Below, one piece after another: positions 51,819 to 60,919 of a stretch of DNA of 64,000 nucleotides (positions are counted from its first letter, which is position 1; each line of letters starts with the position of its first letter). Position numbers and translations under genes: made by a program. Below the pieces are notes generated by a model. It was not told where the DNA came from, did no database searches, and saw only the letters and a list, made by a program, of their open reading frames with translations. The stretch comes from Sinorhizobium meliloti 4H41 (GTDB lineage Bacteria; Pseudomonadota; Alphaproteobacteria; Rhizobiales; Rhizobiaceae): positions 930,001-994,000 of the forward strand of contig NZ_AQWP01000002.1 in the NCBI RefSeq assembly GCF_000375585.1, given 5' to 3'.

Positions 51819-52763
51819 ATGGCCGTGGTAGTGATTCTGGTTCTGCTGGCCGTCGGCTCGGTGTTGTTCCATTTGCTTAGTCCCTGGTGGTGGACCCCGA
51901 TCGCCTCCAATTGGAGTTACATCGACAATACCATCACCATCACCTTCTGGATCACCGGCATCGCCTTCACCGCCGTGGTCCTGTTCATGGCCTATTGCGT
52001 CCTGCGCTTCCGCCACCGACCCGGCAATACCGCCGCTTACGAGCCCGAAAACAGGCGGCTCGAAGGCTGGCTCGCGACGGGCACGACCTTCGGTGTCGCG
52101 GCGATGCTGGCGCCGGGCCTCTTCGTCTGGAACCAGTTCGTCACCGTCCCGCAGGATGCGTCCGAAGTTGAGGTGATCGGCCAGCAATGGCTGTGGAGCT
52201 TCCGGCTGCCCGGCGCGGACGGTAAGCTGGGCACGACCGAAACGCGCGATATCGCCCCCGAAAACGCGCTCGGGGTCAATCGGGACGACGCCGCCGGGCA
52301 GGACGACATCATCATCGAAGGCGGCGAGCTTCACCTGCCGGTCGGCAAGCCGGTCAAGATGCTGCTTAGGTCGGTCGACGTCCTGCACGATTTCTACGTC
52401 CCCGAATTCCGCGCCAAGATGGACATGGTGCCAGGCATGGTCACCTATTTCTGGTTGACGCCGACGCGGACCGGAACCTTCGAGATACTCTGCGCGGAAC
52501 TCTGCGGCGTCGGCCACCCGCAGATGCGCGGTACCGTCGTGGTCGACACCGAAGAAGACTACCAGGCCTGGCTCGCCGAGCAGCAGACCTTTTCGCAACT
52601 GTCCGCATCATTGGAAACAAAAGCAATTCCGGGAAAAGCGTGTAGCGGTTCTCCGTCCGGAGTTGCGACCGAACAAGGAACCGGAGCATTCGCGCTTTTT
52701 GAAGAAGAGCGAGAATGCTTCGGCCCGGCGGCGACAACGGTCGCCGCCTCAGCGGCACAGTAG
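51819..52763 (+). CDS. coxM: alternative cytochrome c oxidase subunit II, with repeat-derived C-terminus
   Basis: Subunit II of 314 aa that takes electrons from cytochrome c at a CuA centre. Hydrophobic segments lie at about residues 3-22, 41-62 and 84-104. CuA ligands are His190 (LHDFYV), Cys225, Glu227, Cys229, His233 and Met236 (CAELCGVGHPQM), all present. The usual protein ends near residue 266 (WLAEQQTFSQLSA). From residue 268 to 314 the frame runs through a two-palindrome intergenic repeat (52622-52720), giving a tail unlike any subunit II. First gene of the coxMNOP operon. Confidence 0.93.
   Translation: MAVVVILVLLAVGSVLFHLLSPWWWTPIASNWSYIDNTITITFWITGIAFTAVVLFMAYCVLRFRHRPGNTAAYEPENRRLEGWLATGTTFGVAAMLAPGLFVWNQFVTVPQDASEVEVIGQQWLWSFRLPGADGKLGTTETRDIAPENALGVNRDDAAGQDDIIIEGGELHLPVGKPVKMLLRSVDVLHDFYVPEFRAKMDMVPGMVTYFWLTPTRTGTFEILCAELCGVGHPQMRGTVVVDTEEDYQAWLAEQQTFSQLSASLETKAIPGKACSGSPSGVATEQGTGAFALFEEERECFGPAATTVAASAAQ
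52622..52720. repeat. RIME1-like two-palindrome element inside coxM
   Basis: The first palindrome (52622-52667, AGCAATTCC...GGAGTTGCG) shares its core GGAAAAGNGTGTANCGGTT and TCCGTCCGGA with the copy at 207-252. The second hairpin (52686-52718, GCATTC/GAATGC with an inner CGCTT/AAGAGCG stem) mirrors the second half of the 207-314 element. It is read in frame as the last part of coxM, without a stop. Confidence 0.8.
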
Positions 52764-52796
52764 GAGGTGCCGTGAAGTAGCCCCTGGGGAGGAGAT

Positions 52797-54578
52797 ATGA
52801 TGGTCGACGTCCGGTCCGGTATTGGCGAGGCACTTCCGCCTCCCGAAGTCGAGGATGTTGAGCTTTACCATCCGCATAGCTGGTGGACGCGCTATGTCTT
52901 CAGCCAGGATGCGAAAATCATCGCCATTCAATACGGCACGACCGCGATCGCCATCGGCATGGTGGCGCTGGTGCTGTCCTGGCTGATCCGGCTGCAACTC
53001 GGTTTTCCCGGCACATTCGAGCTGATCGATGCCGAGCGCTACTATCAGTTCATCACCATGCACGGAATGATCATGGTGATCTACCTGCTCACCGCCCTCT
53101 TCCTCGGCGGCTTCGGCAACTATCTGATCCCGCTGATGGTCGGCGCGCGCGACATGGTGTTTCCCTATGCCAACATGCTCAGCTACTGGATCTATCTGCT
53201 CGCCGTGATCGTCCTGGCCGCAAGCTTCTTCACGCCCGGCGGACCGACCGGCGCCGGCTGGACCCTCTATCCGCCGCAGGCCGTCCTTTCCGGCACGCCC
53301 GGCGGCAGGGACTGGGGCATCATCATGATGCTCTCGTCGCTGATCATCTTCGTCATCGGCTTCACCATGGGTGGCCTCAACTATGTCGTGACCGTGCTGC
53401 AGGGCCGCGCACGCGGCATGACGCTGATGCGGCTGCCGCTGACCGTCTGGGGCATCTTCACCGCGACGGTGATGGCGCTGCTTGCCTTCCCTGCCCTTTT
53501 CGTCGCCTGCGTCATGATGCTCTTCGACCGGCTGCTCGGGACGAGCTTCTTCATGCCGGCCATCGTCGAGATGGGCGAGCAGCTGCAATATGGCGGCGGC
53601 AGCCCGATTCTCTTCCAGCACCTGTTCTGGTTCTTCGGCCACCCCGAAGTCTACATCGTCGCCCTGCCCGCCTTCGGCATCGTCTCCGATCTCATCAGCA
53701 CCCATGCCCGCAAGAACATCTTCGGCTACCGCATGATGGTCTGGGCGATCGTCATCATCGGCGGCCTCTCCTTCATCGTCTGGGCGCACCACATGTATGT
53801 CAGCGGCATGAACCCGTATTTCGGCTTCTTCTTCGCCACGACCACGCTGATCATCGCGGTGCCGACGGCGATCAAGGTCTATAACTGGGTCCTCACCCTC
53901 TGGCGCGGCAATATCCATCTGACGCTGCCGATGCTCTTCGCCCTCGCCTTCATCGTCACCTTCGTCAATGGCGGGCTGACGGGTCTCTTTCTCGGCAATG
54001 TCGTCGTCGACGTGCCGCTCTCCGATACGATGTTCGTCGTCGCGCATTTCCACATGGTCATGGGCGTGGCGCCGATCATGGTGATCTTCGGCGCCATCTA
54101 TCACTGGTATCCGAAGATCACCGGGCGCATGCTCAACGAGGCGATGGGCCAGATCCATTTCTGGGTCACCTTCATCGGCGCCTACGCCATCTTCTTCCCG
54201 ATGCATTATCTCGGCCTCATCGGCGTCCCGCGCCGCTATCACGAGCTCGGCGAGGCATCTTTCGTGACGACTTCGATCGCCGAGCTCAACGCCTTCATCA
54301 GCGTCATGGCGCTTCTCGTCGGCGCTGCGCAGATCCTGTTCCTCTTCAATCTGGGCTGGAGCCTGCGCCACGGGCGGGAGGCCGGGGGCAATCCCTGGCG
54401 CGCGACGACGCTCGAATGGCAGACGCCCGAGACGCCGCCGCCTCACGGTAACTGGGGCGATGAACTGCCCGTCGTCTACCGCTGGGCCTATGACTACAGC
54501 GTCCCCGGCGCGCCGGAGGATTTCATCCCGCAGAACCAGCCGACGCCCGGCCGCCTCAGTCACGAGACCGTCTCATGA
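52797..54578 (+). CDS. coxN: alternative cytochrome c oxidase subunit I
   Basis: Catalytic heme-copper subunit of 593 aa with about 12 membrane helices. The low-spin heme His is in TMHGMIMVIY, the cross-linked His-Tyr in FFGHPEVYIVALPAFG, CuB His-His in WAHHMYVSGM, and the high-spin/low-spin heme pair in VAHFHMVMG. Glu in HPEVY marks the K-channel-type arrangement of A-family oxidases. GGGGAGGAGAT precedes the ATG. Its stop overlaps coxO (ATGA). Confidence 0.96.
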   Translation: MMVDVRSGIGEALPPPEVEDVELYHPHSWWTRYVFSQDAKIIAIQYGTTAIAIGMVALVLSWLIRLQLGFPGTFELIDAERYYQFITMHGMIMVIYLLTALFLGGFGNYLIPLMVGARDMVFPYANMLSYWIYLLAVIVLAASFFTPGGPTGAGWTLYPPQAVLSGTPGGRDWGIIMMLSSLIIFVIGFTMGGLNYVVTVLQGRARGMTLMRLPLTVWGIFTATVMALLAFPALFVACVMMLFDRLLGTSFFMPAIVEMGEQLQYGGGSPILFQHLFWFFGHPEVYIVALPAFGIVSDLISTHARKNIFGYRMMVWAIVIIGGLSFIVWAHHMYVSGMNPYFGFFFATTTLIIAVPTAIKVYNWVLTLWRGNIHLTLPMLFALAFIVTFVNGGLTGLFLGNVVVDVPLSDTMFVVAHFHMVMGVAPIMVIFGAIYHWYPKITGRMLNEAMGQIHFWVTFIGAYAIFFPMHYLGLIGVPRRYHELGEASFVTTSIAELNAFISVMALLVGAAQILFLFNLGWSLRHGREAGGNPWRATTLEWQTPETPPPHGNWGDELPVVYRWAYDYSVPGAPEDFIPQNQPTPGRLSHETVS

Positions 54579-55273
54579 GCATCGTCGCCTTCTTTCTGGC
54601 GGCGATCGCCGCCATCGTCGTCTGGTGGCTCGCAGGGCAGCGCCTGACATCGCGCCCCTGGCTCGAGGTCGGTCACTTCCACGACCGGCGGGGCGCAACG
54701 CGTTTGCCGCCGGCAAAAATCGGCCTCGGCGTATTTCTCACCGTCGTCGGCGCGCTGTTTTCACTTGCGATCAGCGCCTATTTCATGCGCATGGCGTCAT
54801 CCGACTGGGGCGCGCTGCCTTTGCCCGGCCTTCTCTGGCTCAATACGGGCATCCTCGCCGCCGGCAGCATCACCCTGCACTGGACCAGGGTCGAGGCAGG
54901 GCGGCGGAACGACGAGGCGGCTCGGATCGGTCTCCTGGCGGCGCTCGCTCTTGGCCTTGCTTTCCTCGTGGGTCAACTCTTCGCCTGGCGTGCGCTGTCG
55001 GACGCCGGATATTTCGTCGCCGGGAATCCGGCCAACAGCTTCTTCTATCTGCTTACGGGCATGCACGGCCTGCACATCATCGGGGGGCTCTTCGCTCTCG
55101 GCCGGGTAACCGCACATGCCTCGCAAACACCGCTCGACAACAGAACGCGCCTGTCGATCGAGCTTTGCGCCATCTACTGGCATTTCATGCTGATCGTCTG
55201 GCTGGTTCTCTTCGCTCTTTTTGCCGGCTGGGCCAGCGGCGTGATCGATTTCTGCCGCCAACTGCTGACATAG
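54575..55273 (+). CDS. coxO: alternative oxidase subunit III-like protein CoxO
   Basis: Membrane protein of 232 aa with five to six helices. It belongs to the subunit III family (LSDAGYFVAGNPANSFFYLL, GMHGLHIIGGLFALGR, and ELCAIYWHFMLIVWLVLF with the conserved Trp-His). It overlaps coxN by 4 bases and ends 6 bases before coxP. Having two subunit III-like genes is the normal state of coxMNOP operons in rhizobia. Confidence 0.93.
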   Translation: MSIVAFFLAAIAAIVVWWLAGQRLTSRPWLEVGHFHDRRGATRLPPAKIGLGVFLTVVGALFSLAISAYFMRMASSDWGALPLPGLLWLNTGILAAGSITLHWTRVEAGRRNDEAARIGLLAALALGLAFLVGQLFAWRALSDAGYFVAGNPANSFFYLLTGMHGLHIIGGLFALGRVTAHASQTPLDNRTRLSIELCAIYWHFMLIVWLVLFALFAGWASGVIDFCRQLLT

Positions 55274-55279
55274 GAACCG

Positions 55280-56008
55280 TTGAACATGTCTGCACCGATG
55301 AAGAAGCCCGCAGCAGAAACGCTCCCGCGCCCCGCCGGTCTGGCGGGTCTCGCGTCGGACTGGGCCTCCGACCAGCGCACCTTCAAGGATGTTTCCTGGG
55401 GAAAGGCCATGATGTGGATCTTTCTCCTCAGCGACACCTTCGTCTTCGGCTGCTTCCTGCTTGCCTACATGTCGGCGCGAATGTCCACCGCCGTTCCATG
55501 GCCCAATCCGAGCGAGGTTTTCGCACTCGAAATCGCCGGAACGCACATGCCGCTGATCCTCATCGCCATCATGACCTTCGTTCTCATTTCGAGCAGCGGC
55601 ACCATGGCCATGGCCGTCAACTACGGTTACCGCCGCGACCGGCGGAAGACCGCGGCGCTCATGCTTCTGACGGCGCTTTTCGGCGCCACCTTCGTCGGCA
55701 TGCAGGCGTTCGAATGGTCGAAGCTGATCGCCGAGGGCGTGCGGCCCTGGGGCAACCCCTGGGGAGCCGCTCAATTCGGCTCTTCCTTCTTCATGATCAC
55801 CGGCTTTCACGGGACCCACGTCACCTTCGGCGTGATCTTCCTGCTGATCGTCGCCCGCAAGGTCTGGCGCGGCGATTTTGAAACGGAGCGGCGCGGCTTC
55901 TTCACCAGCCGCAAGGGGCGCTACGAGATCGTCGAGATAACCGGCCTCTACTGGCACTTCGTCGACCTGGTCTGGGTCTTCATCTTCGCATTCTTCTATC
56001 TTTGGTGA
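55280..56008 (+). CDS. coxP: alternative oxidase subunit III CoxP
   Basis: Membrane protein of 242 aa of the subunit III family. It has WGKAMMWIFLLSDTFVFGCF at the first helix, FEWSKLIAEGVRPWGNPWGA with the conserved Glu, then SSFFMITGFHGTHVTFGVIF and EITGLYWHFVDLVWVFIFAF at the end. It is translated from the same message as coxO and is followed after 11 bases by the small subunit gene. Confidence 0.94.
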   Translation: MNMSAPMKKPAAETLPRPAGLAGLASDWASDQRTFKDVSWGKAMMWIFLLSDTFVFGCFLLAYMSARMSTAVPWPNPSEVFALEIAGTHMPLILIAIMTFVLISSSGTMAMAVNYGYRRDRRKTAALMLLTALFGATFVGMQAFEWSKLIAEGVRPWGNPWGAAQFGSSFFMITGFHGTHVTFGVIFLLIVARKVWRGDFETERRGFFTSRKGRYEIVEITGLYWHFVDLVWVFIFAFFYLW

Positions 56009-56019
56009 GGGAGGGCATC

Positions 56020-56379
56020 GTGGCTCACGCGGAAATACATCCGGCACAACCTGCGGTCGCCCATACGGAGCACCAGCAGCACCCGATCAAGCTCTACCTC
56101 CTGGTCTGGGGGCTGCTCTTCGTCCTCAGCGCTCTTTCATACCTCGTCGATTACTTCGGCCTGCAGGGCTATCTCCGCTGGTCGCTGATCCTCATCTTCA
56201 TGATGCTGAAGGCGGGCCTCATCGTGGCCGTGTTCATGCATATGGCGTGGGAACGCCTGGCGCTGATCTACGCGATCATTCTGCCCCCGCTGCTGGTGCT
56301 CGTCTTCGTGGCGCTGATGGTGTCGGAATCGAACTATGTCCTCTTCACGCGCCTCACCTTCTTCGGTGGCGGCGAGTAA
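56020..56379 (+). CDS. small cytochrome oxidase subunit (subunit IV, CyoD/CtaF-like)
   Basis: Protein of 119 aa with three membrane helices after a His-rich polar N-terminus (HAEIHPAQPAVAHTEHQQHP). The family sequence LRWSLILIFMMLKAGLIVAV followed by FMHM is recognisable. A GTG at 56020 with GGAGGG upstream is the likely start, since an upstream ATG at 56002 lies inside the coxP stop region. It closes the oxidase operon. No heme or copper assembly genes are seen alongside. Confidence 0.88.
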   Translation: MAHAEIHPAQPAVAHTEHQQHPIKLYLLVWGLLFVLSALSYLVDYFGLQGYLRWSLILIFMMLKAGLIVAVFMHMAWERLALIYAIILPPLLVLVFVALMVSESNYVLFTRLTFFGGGE

Positions 56380-56640
56380 AGGCGGCTGCCGAAAGGTCGC
56401 GTTTCGGCGGCGCGTCCGCCTGCCGCCTCCCTGTTCGAGGAAAAACCTGTTCCTCGCCGCCCCGCAGGGTGTATTTTCTCGCTATATCAGCTAGATGAGC
56501 GTCCTTGCGGCCGCGACCGTGCCCGTCCGCCGCCCGCAACATTCTGGTCGTGCAGCACGACGATTATGTCGTAGACAGGCTCAACTCGCGGCGCGGCAGG
56601 CTCTAATATCCGGCTTCAAAACCAAACCAGGGTCGCATCA

Positions 56641-59202
56641 ATGGCAGAGTTTCCGGAAAAGGCGAAGGTCGTAATCGTAGGACTGGGTGGCATCGTCGGC
56701 GCATCGATCGCCCACCACCTCATCGAGCGTGGCTGGGACGATATCGTCGGCATCGACAAGTCGGGCATCCCGACGGATATCGGCTCTACGGCACATGCCT
56801 CCGACTTCTGCTACACCACAAGCCACGACTATCTCTCGGTCTGGACGACGCAGTATTCGATCGACTTCTTCGAGAAGATGGGTCACTACGCCCGCATCGG
56901 CGGTCTGGAAGTCGCACGCACCGGCGACCACGTCTGGATGGAGGAGATCAAGCGCAAGCTTTCCTCCGCCAAGGCCTTCGGCACCCGCGCACACTATGTC
57001 TCGCCGGCCGAAATCAAGAAGCTGTTCCCGCTGATCGAGGAAGATCAGGTGATGGGCGGCATGTTCGATCCGGATGCCGGCCTCGTCATCCCGCGCTCGC
57101 AGACGGTTGCCGGCAAGCTGGTCGATGCGGCGGAAAAGTCCGGCAAGCTGCAGATATTCGGCAATACGCCGGCAACTGCGCTGCTTGTCGAAAACGGCCG
57201 TATCAAGGGCGTCGTCACACATCGCGGCACGATCATGGCCGACCATGTCGTGGTCTGCGCCGGCATCTGGGGTCGCCTGATCGCTGAAATGGTCGGCGAG
57301 GACCTGCCTGTCATGCCGGTCGATCATCCGCTCACCTTCTTCGGCCCCTACAACGAATTCGAAGGCACCGGCCAGGAAATCGGCTTCCCCCTGCTGCGCG
57401 ATCAGGGCAACTCGGCCTATATGCGCGACACCGGCGACCCGAGGACCACCGAGGGCGGCCAGATCGAATGGGGCTATTACGAAACAGACAATCCGCGCCT
57501 CTGCCATCCGCGCGACATCCTCGAAAAGCACGAGGCACGCCTGTCGCCCTCGCAGCGCGACCTCGATATGGAGCAGATCATCGAGCCGCTCGAGCGCGCC
57601 ATGGAACTTACGCCGATCCTCGGCGAGCTCGGCTATAACGAGGGCCACTCCTTCAACGGCCTGCTGCAGGTATCGGCCGCCGGCGGCCCCTCCTGCGGCG
57701 AGAGCCAGAAGGTACGCGGCCTCTGGTACTGCGTCGCCATCTGGGTGAAGGACGGCCCGGCCTACGGCAAGCTGATCGCCGACTGGATGACGGACGGGCG
57801 TACCCATACCGACCACGCCTCGATCGACTACGCGCGCTTCTACCCGCACCAGCTCGAAGAGAAGTTCATCGAAGGCCGCTGCTTCGAGGCGGCGCAGAAG
57901 ATCTATTTCCCGGCCGTGCATCCGCGCGAGCCCTATGCGAGCGGCCGCAACGTCAAGCGCTCGCCCTTCTACGAGCGCGAGAAGGAGCTCGGCGGCTACT
58001 TCATGGAACTCGGCGGCTGGGAGCGCGCGCACGGCTATGCCGCCAACGAGCACCTGCTCGAAAAATACGGCAACCGCATTCCGGTTCGCGAGAACGAGTG
58101 GGACAACCGCCACTTCTGGCGCGTTTCCAACGCCGAGCATCTGGCGATGAGCGAGGATTGCGGCATCGTCAACCTCTCGCACTTCCACATGGTGGATATC
58201 GAAGGGCCGGACCATGTGGAGCTTCTCGAGTGGCTTTGCGCCGCCAAGATCGGCGGAGACGGCAATATCGGCAAGGGCATCTACACCCACTTCCTCGATG
58301 ACGAGGGCATGGTGCGCGCCGACTTCACCGTCTTCCGCATGAGCGACCGCTGCCGCCTCGTGAACGGTGCCGATGCCGGCCCGCGTGACTTCCACTATAT
58401 GCGCCGTGTCGCGGAAGACCGGGGGCTCGACGTCACCATCACCGACGTTTCGGAGAAGTTCGTCACCATCGGCATCTGGGGCCCGAATGCCCGCGAAACG
58501 CTGAAGAAGGTCGTGGCGGAACCGGCCGGCCTCGATCCGGAGAATTTCCCCTTCGCCGCGATCAAGCAGATCGAGATCGCCGGCAGGCCGGTCTCCGCCT
58601 TCCGCATCTCCTATGTCGGCGAGCAGGGCTGGGAACTGCACATGAAATACGAGGACGGCCTGGCCGTCTGGGATGCGCTGCGCGCCACGGGCGTCATGGC
58701 CTTCGGCGTCGAGACCTACGCGAACTCGCGCCGGATGGAAAAGAGCCTCCGCCTGCAGAACGCGGATCTTCTCACCCACTACAATCTTATCGAGGCGGAC
58801 CTTGCCCGTCCGAAGGTCAAGGAAGCGGACTTCCGCGGCAAGGCGAAGCATATGGAGTACAAGGCGCGCGAGCACCAGCCCGCCATACTCTGCACGCTCC
58901 TCATGACGGAGAACACCGACAGGAACGGGGTGAAGCGCTACCCCGTCGGCAACCTGCCGGTCATGGACCCGGAGACCGGCGAGGTGCTGGTCGACGAACT
59001 CGGCCGCCGCTCCTACACCACTTCCATCGCCTACGGCCCGACGATCGGGAAGAACATCGCGCTCGCCTATCTGCCCTGGTCTTACTGCCAGGTCGGCCGC
59101 AAGCTCAATGTCGAGTATTTTGCCGAGACCTACCCGGTCGAGGTCGCCGGCGTCGGCTACAAGCCGCTTTACGACCCGGAGAACCTGAAGCCGCGGACGT
59201 AA
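56641..59202 (+). CDS. FAD-dependent dehydrogenase-GcvT fusion (dimethylglycine/sarcosine dehydrogenase-like)
   Basis: Large enzyme of 853 aa that would oxidatively demethylate an N-methyl amino acid and pass the C1 unit to folate. The N-terminal FAD/DAO domain (about 1-365) has VIVGLGGIVGASIAHHLIE; a central FAD-dehydrogenase domain (about 366-430) carries NEGHSFNGLLQ upstream. The GcvT aminomethyltransferase domain (about 430-730, YEREKELGGYFMELGGWERA, GIWGPNARETL) and its C-terminal barrel follow. Members act on dimethylglycine, sarcosine or related compounds; the substrate is not certain here. It stands alone on the plus strand. The ATG lies after a 260-base gap downstream of the oxidase operon. 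Confidence 0.92.
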   Translation: MAEFPEKAKVVIVGLGGIVGASIAHHLIERGWDDIVGIDKSGIPTDIGSTAHASDFCYTTSHDYLSVWTTQYSIDFFEKMGHYARIGGLEVARTGDHVWMEEIKRKLSSAKAFGTRAHYVSPAEIKKLFPLIEEDQVMGGMFDPDAGLVIPRSQTVAGKLVDAAEKSGKLQIFGNTPATALLVENGRIKGVVTHRGTIMADHVVVCAGIWGRLIAEMVGEDLPVMPVDHPLTFFGPYNEFEGTGQEIGFPLLRDQGNSAYMRDTGDPRTTEGGQIEWGYYETDNPRLCHPRDILEKHEARLSPSQRDLDMEQIIEPLERAMELTPILGELGYNEGHSFNGLLQVSAAGGPSCGESQKVRGLWYCVAIWVKDGPAYGKLIADWMTDGRTHTDHASIDYARFYPHQLEEKFIEGRCFEAAQKIYFPAVHPREPYASGRNVKRSPFYEREKELGGYFMELGGWERAHGYAANEHLLEKYGNRIPVRENEWDNRHFWRVSNAEHLAMSEDCGIVNLSHFHMVDIEGPDHVELLEWLCAAKIGGDGNIGKGIYTHFLDDEGMVRADFTVFRMSDRCRLVNGADAGPRDFHYMRRVAEDRGLDVTITDVSEKFVTIGIWGPNARETLKKVVAEPAGLDPENFPFAAIKQIEIAGRPVSAFRISYVGEQGWELHMKYEDGLAVWDALRATGVMAFGVETYANSRRMEKSLRLQNADLLTHYNLIEADLARPKVKEADFRGKAKHMEYKAREHQPAILCTLLMTENTDRNGVKRYPVGNLPVMDPETGEVLVDELGRRSYTTSIAYGPTIGKNIALAYLPWSYCQVGRKLNVEYFAETYPVEVAGVGYKPLYDPENLKPRT

Positions 59203-59221
59203 CCGGGCCGGATAACCTGTC

Positions 59222-59254
59222 CGTGGTTTCAGGCCGATCCGGCGTGAAACCACG
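59222..59254 (+). terminator. hairpin after the FAD-GcvT gene
   Basis: CGTGGTTTCA (59222-59231) and TGAAACCACG (59245-59254) form a perfect 10-bp stem with a 13-base loop, 20 bases past the stop. The sequence beyond is not T-rich, so the terminator call is moderate. Confidence 0.55.
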
Positions 59255-59317
59255 TGGAAGCTCTGGCCGGTCTTTTCGGCATGTTTCCTTGTTCGTAGTC
59301 GATCAAAGGACGAAAAC

Positions 59318-59346
59318 ATGCAGCATAAGACGCGCGGCGCTGTAGG
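59318..59346. repeat. family 2 intergenic palindrome, partial copy
   Basis: ATGCAGCATAAGACGCGCGG followed by CGCTGTAGG matches the right half of the 1817-1864 element; the left arm is shortened. It precedes another repeat of a different family at 59376. Confidence 0.55.
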
Positions 59347-59375
59347 AAAGTTGTCGGAGAACTGCAATCTCTCCG

Positions 59376-59496
59376 TCCTCATCCGTGTGCTCGTCACAGG
59401 GATGAAAGCAGCGCCGCGTCTGCGGCGCGGAAAGCGTTCTTTCAGCCCAAGGACTTGGTCTGGCTGAATTCCCGTGACGAGCACAGGAATAAGGGA
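59376..59496. repeat. cloverleaf-like inverted repeat, 121 bp
   Basis: Outer arms TCCTCATCCGTGTGCTCGTC (59376-59395, continuing to 59402) and the imperfect complement GACGAGCACAGGAATAAGGG (59476-59495) enclose two inner hairpins: CCGCGTCTGCGGCGCGG and CAGCCCAAG-GAC-TTGG-T-CTGGCTG. The fold is a three-way junction. I remember this sequence type as a common rhizobial intergenic repeat. Together with the neighbouring repeat it fills most of the 415-base gap 59203-59617, where no gene is seen. Confidence 0.75.
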
Positions 59497-59617
59497 CCGA
59501 GATGTGCGGCCACTACAACTTTCGCTTGCGAATATGCGAGGGAAGAGTCAACCTGTGACGCCGATCAGCTTTACGGCCGGCACCTTGCCCGCGTTCGAAG
59601 AGCCGCGCCACGGGCTC

Positions 59618-60658
59618 TTACGCCGGCATCTCGATCTGTATCTTCACGTCCGTGGGGCGCGCCTCGACGGCGCGGTCGAAGGCGGCGATGCTTTCGTCGA
59701 ACGGAATGGTAGCAGAGATCAGCGGTTTCAAATCGACCTTGCCGGAGGCGATCAGTTCGATGGCGCGGTCGTAGACATTGGCATAGCGGAACACCGTCTC
59801 GATCCGCAGTTCCTTGGCCTGCATACCGACGATGTCGAAGGGGACGGGGTCGACGGGCATGCCGACGAGCACGACGGTTCCGCCAGGACGCGCAAGACCC
59901 GGAAGAGCAAGGATTGCGGGTGCGGCCCCGGAGCACTCGAAGACCACATCCGCCCCCCAGCCGCCCGTCGCCTGCGCCAGAGCCTCGGATGCCGTCTGCT
60001 GGCGGACATTGATTGTCTCGATACCTTCATAGGCGCCGATGACATCCAATTTCGGCTGCGCGAGGTCAGCCACGTAGACCTTGGAGCATCCCCCCGCGAG
60101 CGCAGCCAGTGCCGTCATCATGCCGATCGGGCCGGCCCCCATGACGACGCCGACATCCCCCGGCTTGATGCCCGCGCGAAGGGCGGCCTGCACGCCGATG
60201 GCGAACGGCTCGACCATCGCCCCTTCCGCGAAGGACACGTGGTCGGGGAGGCGATAGGTGAAGGCCGCCGGATGAACGACCTCGGGCGTCAGGCACCCAT
60301 GGACCGGCGGCGTGGCCCAGAACCGTACGGACGGATCGACATTGTAGATGCCGAGCTTGGACGACCGGGAGGAGAGGTCCGGAATGCCGGGTTCCATGCA
60401 GACACGGTCACCCTTCTTCAGATGCCGGACTTCCGAGCCGACCTCCAGAACGACGCCCGCGGCCTCGTGACCCAGTATCATCGGCTCGTTGACGACAAAG
60501 GGCCCGATCTTTCCATGGGTGTAATAGTGGACATCGGAGCCACAAACGCCGACGGTGCGGATTCCGATCAGCACGTCGGCCGGCGACAGATCCCGCCTGA
60601 CCGGAATGTCGCGCAGCGACAATTGCCCCTTCTTTTCAAGTACAAGCGCTTTTGCCAC
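59618..60658 (-). CDS. zinc-type polyol dehydrogenase (sorbitol/xylitol dehydrogenase-like)
   Basis: MDR-family dehydrogenase of 346 aa. Catalytic-zinc ligands are Cys39 ([11 protein letters not shown]), His64 and Glu65 (ILGHEAAG). NAD binding is at GAGPIGMM near residue 175, with an Asp (YVADLAQPK) that favours NAD. The lobe that normally holds four cysteines for structural zinc reads [18 protein letters not shown] with none, so structural zinc is lost, as in some mammalian sorbitol dehydrogenases. Substrate is probably a polyol. It stands alone, with a 261-base gap to the M20 gene. Confidence 0.9.
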   Translation of the reverse strand: MAKALVLEKKGQLSLRDIPVRRDLSPADVLIGIRTVGVCGSDVHYYTHGKIGPFVVNEPMILGHEAAGVVLEVGSEVRHLKKGDRVCMEPGIPDLSSRSSKLGIYNVDPSVRFWATPPVHGCLTPEVVHPAAFTYRLPDHVSFAEGAMVEPFAIGVQAALRAGIKPGDVGVVMGAGPIGMMTALAALAGGCSKVYVADLAQPKLDVIGAYEGIETINVRQQTASEALAQATGGWGADVVFECSGAAPAILALPGLARPGGTVVLVGMPVDPVPFDIVGMQAKELRIETVFRYANVYDRAIELIASGKVDLKPLISATIPFDESIAAFDRAVEARPTDVKIQIEMPA

Positions 60659-60919
60659 TACCGTTCTCCTCGTACAATAAGTTGCCGTTTACCGCTCTGG
60701 ATCGAGATGGTTTTTGCGCCCGTGCCGCCTCTGCAGCAATTCGAGGAGACTCGCGCAGCGATTCCCGTCAGCAATTGCATCAAGGCAGAAGAGCTAGTGT
60801 GTTTTTGCGATTCGAAGAAGAGAAGAACGCCCCGGGGAAGCTCATTTGCCGATGCAGAACATCTCACGAGGTGGTGGGAACGGTCGACCCCTGACGGAAG
60901 GATCGAAGCCGAAACGCCA

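Noticed and set aside
56436-56456. CGAGGAA/TTCCTCG hairpin after the oxidase operon
   Set aside because: Only a 7-bp stem without a T run and 57 bases past the stop; too weak to call a terminator.
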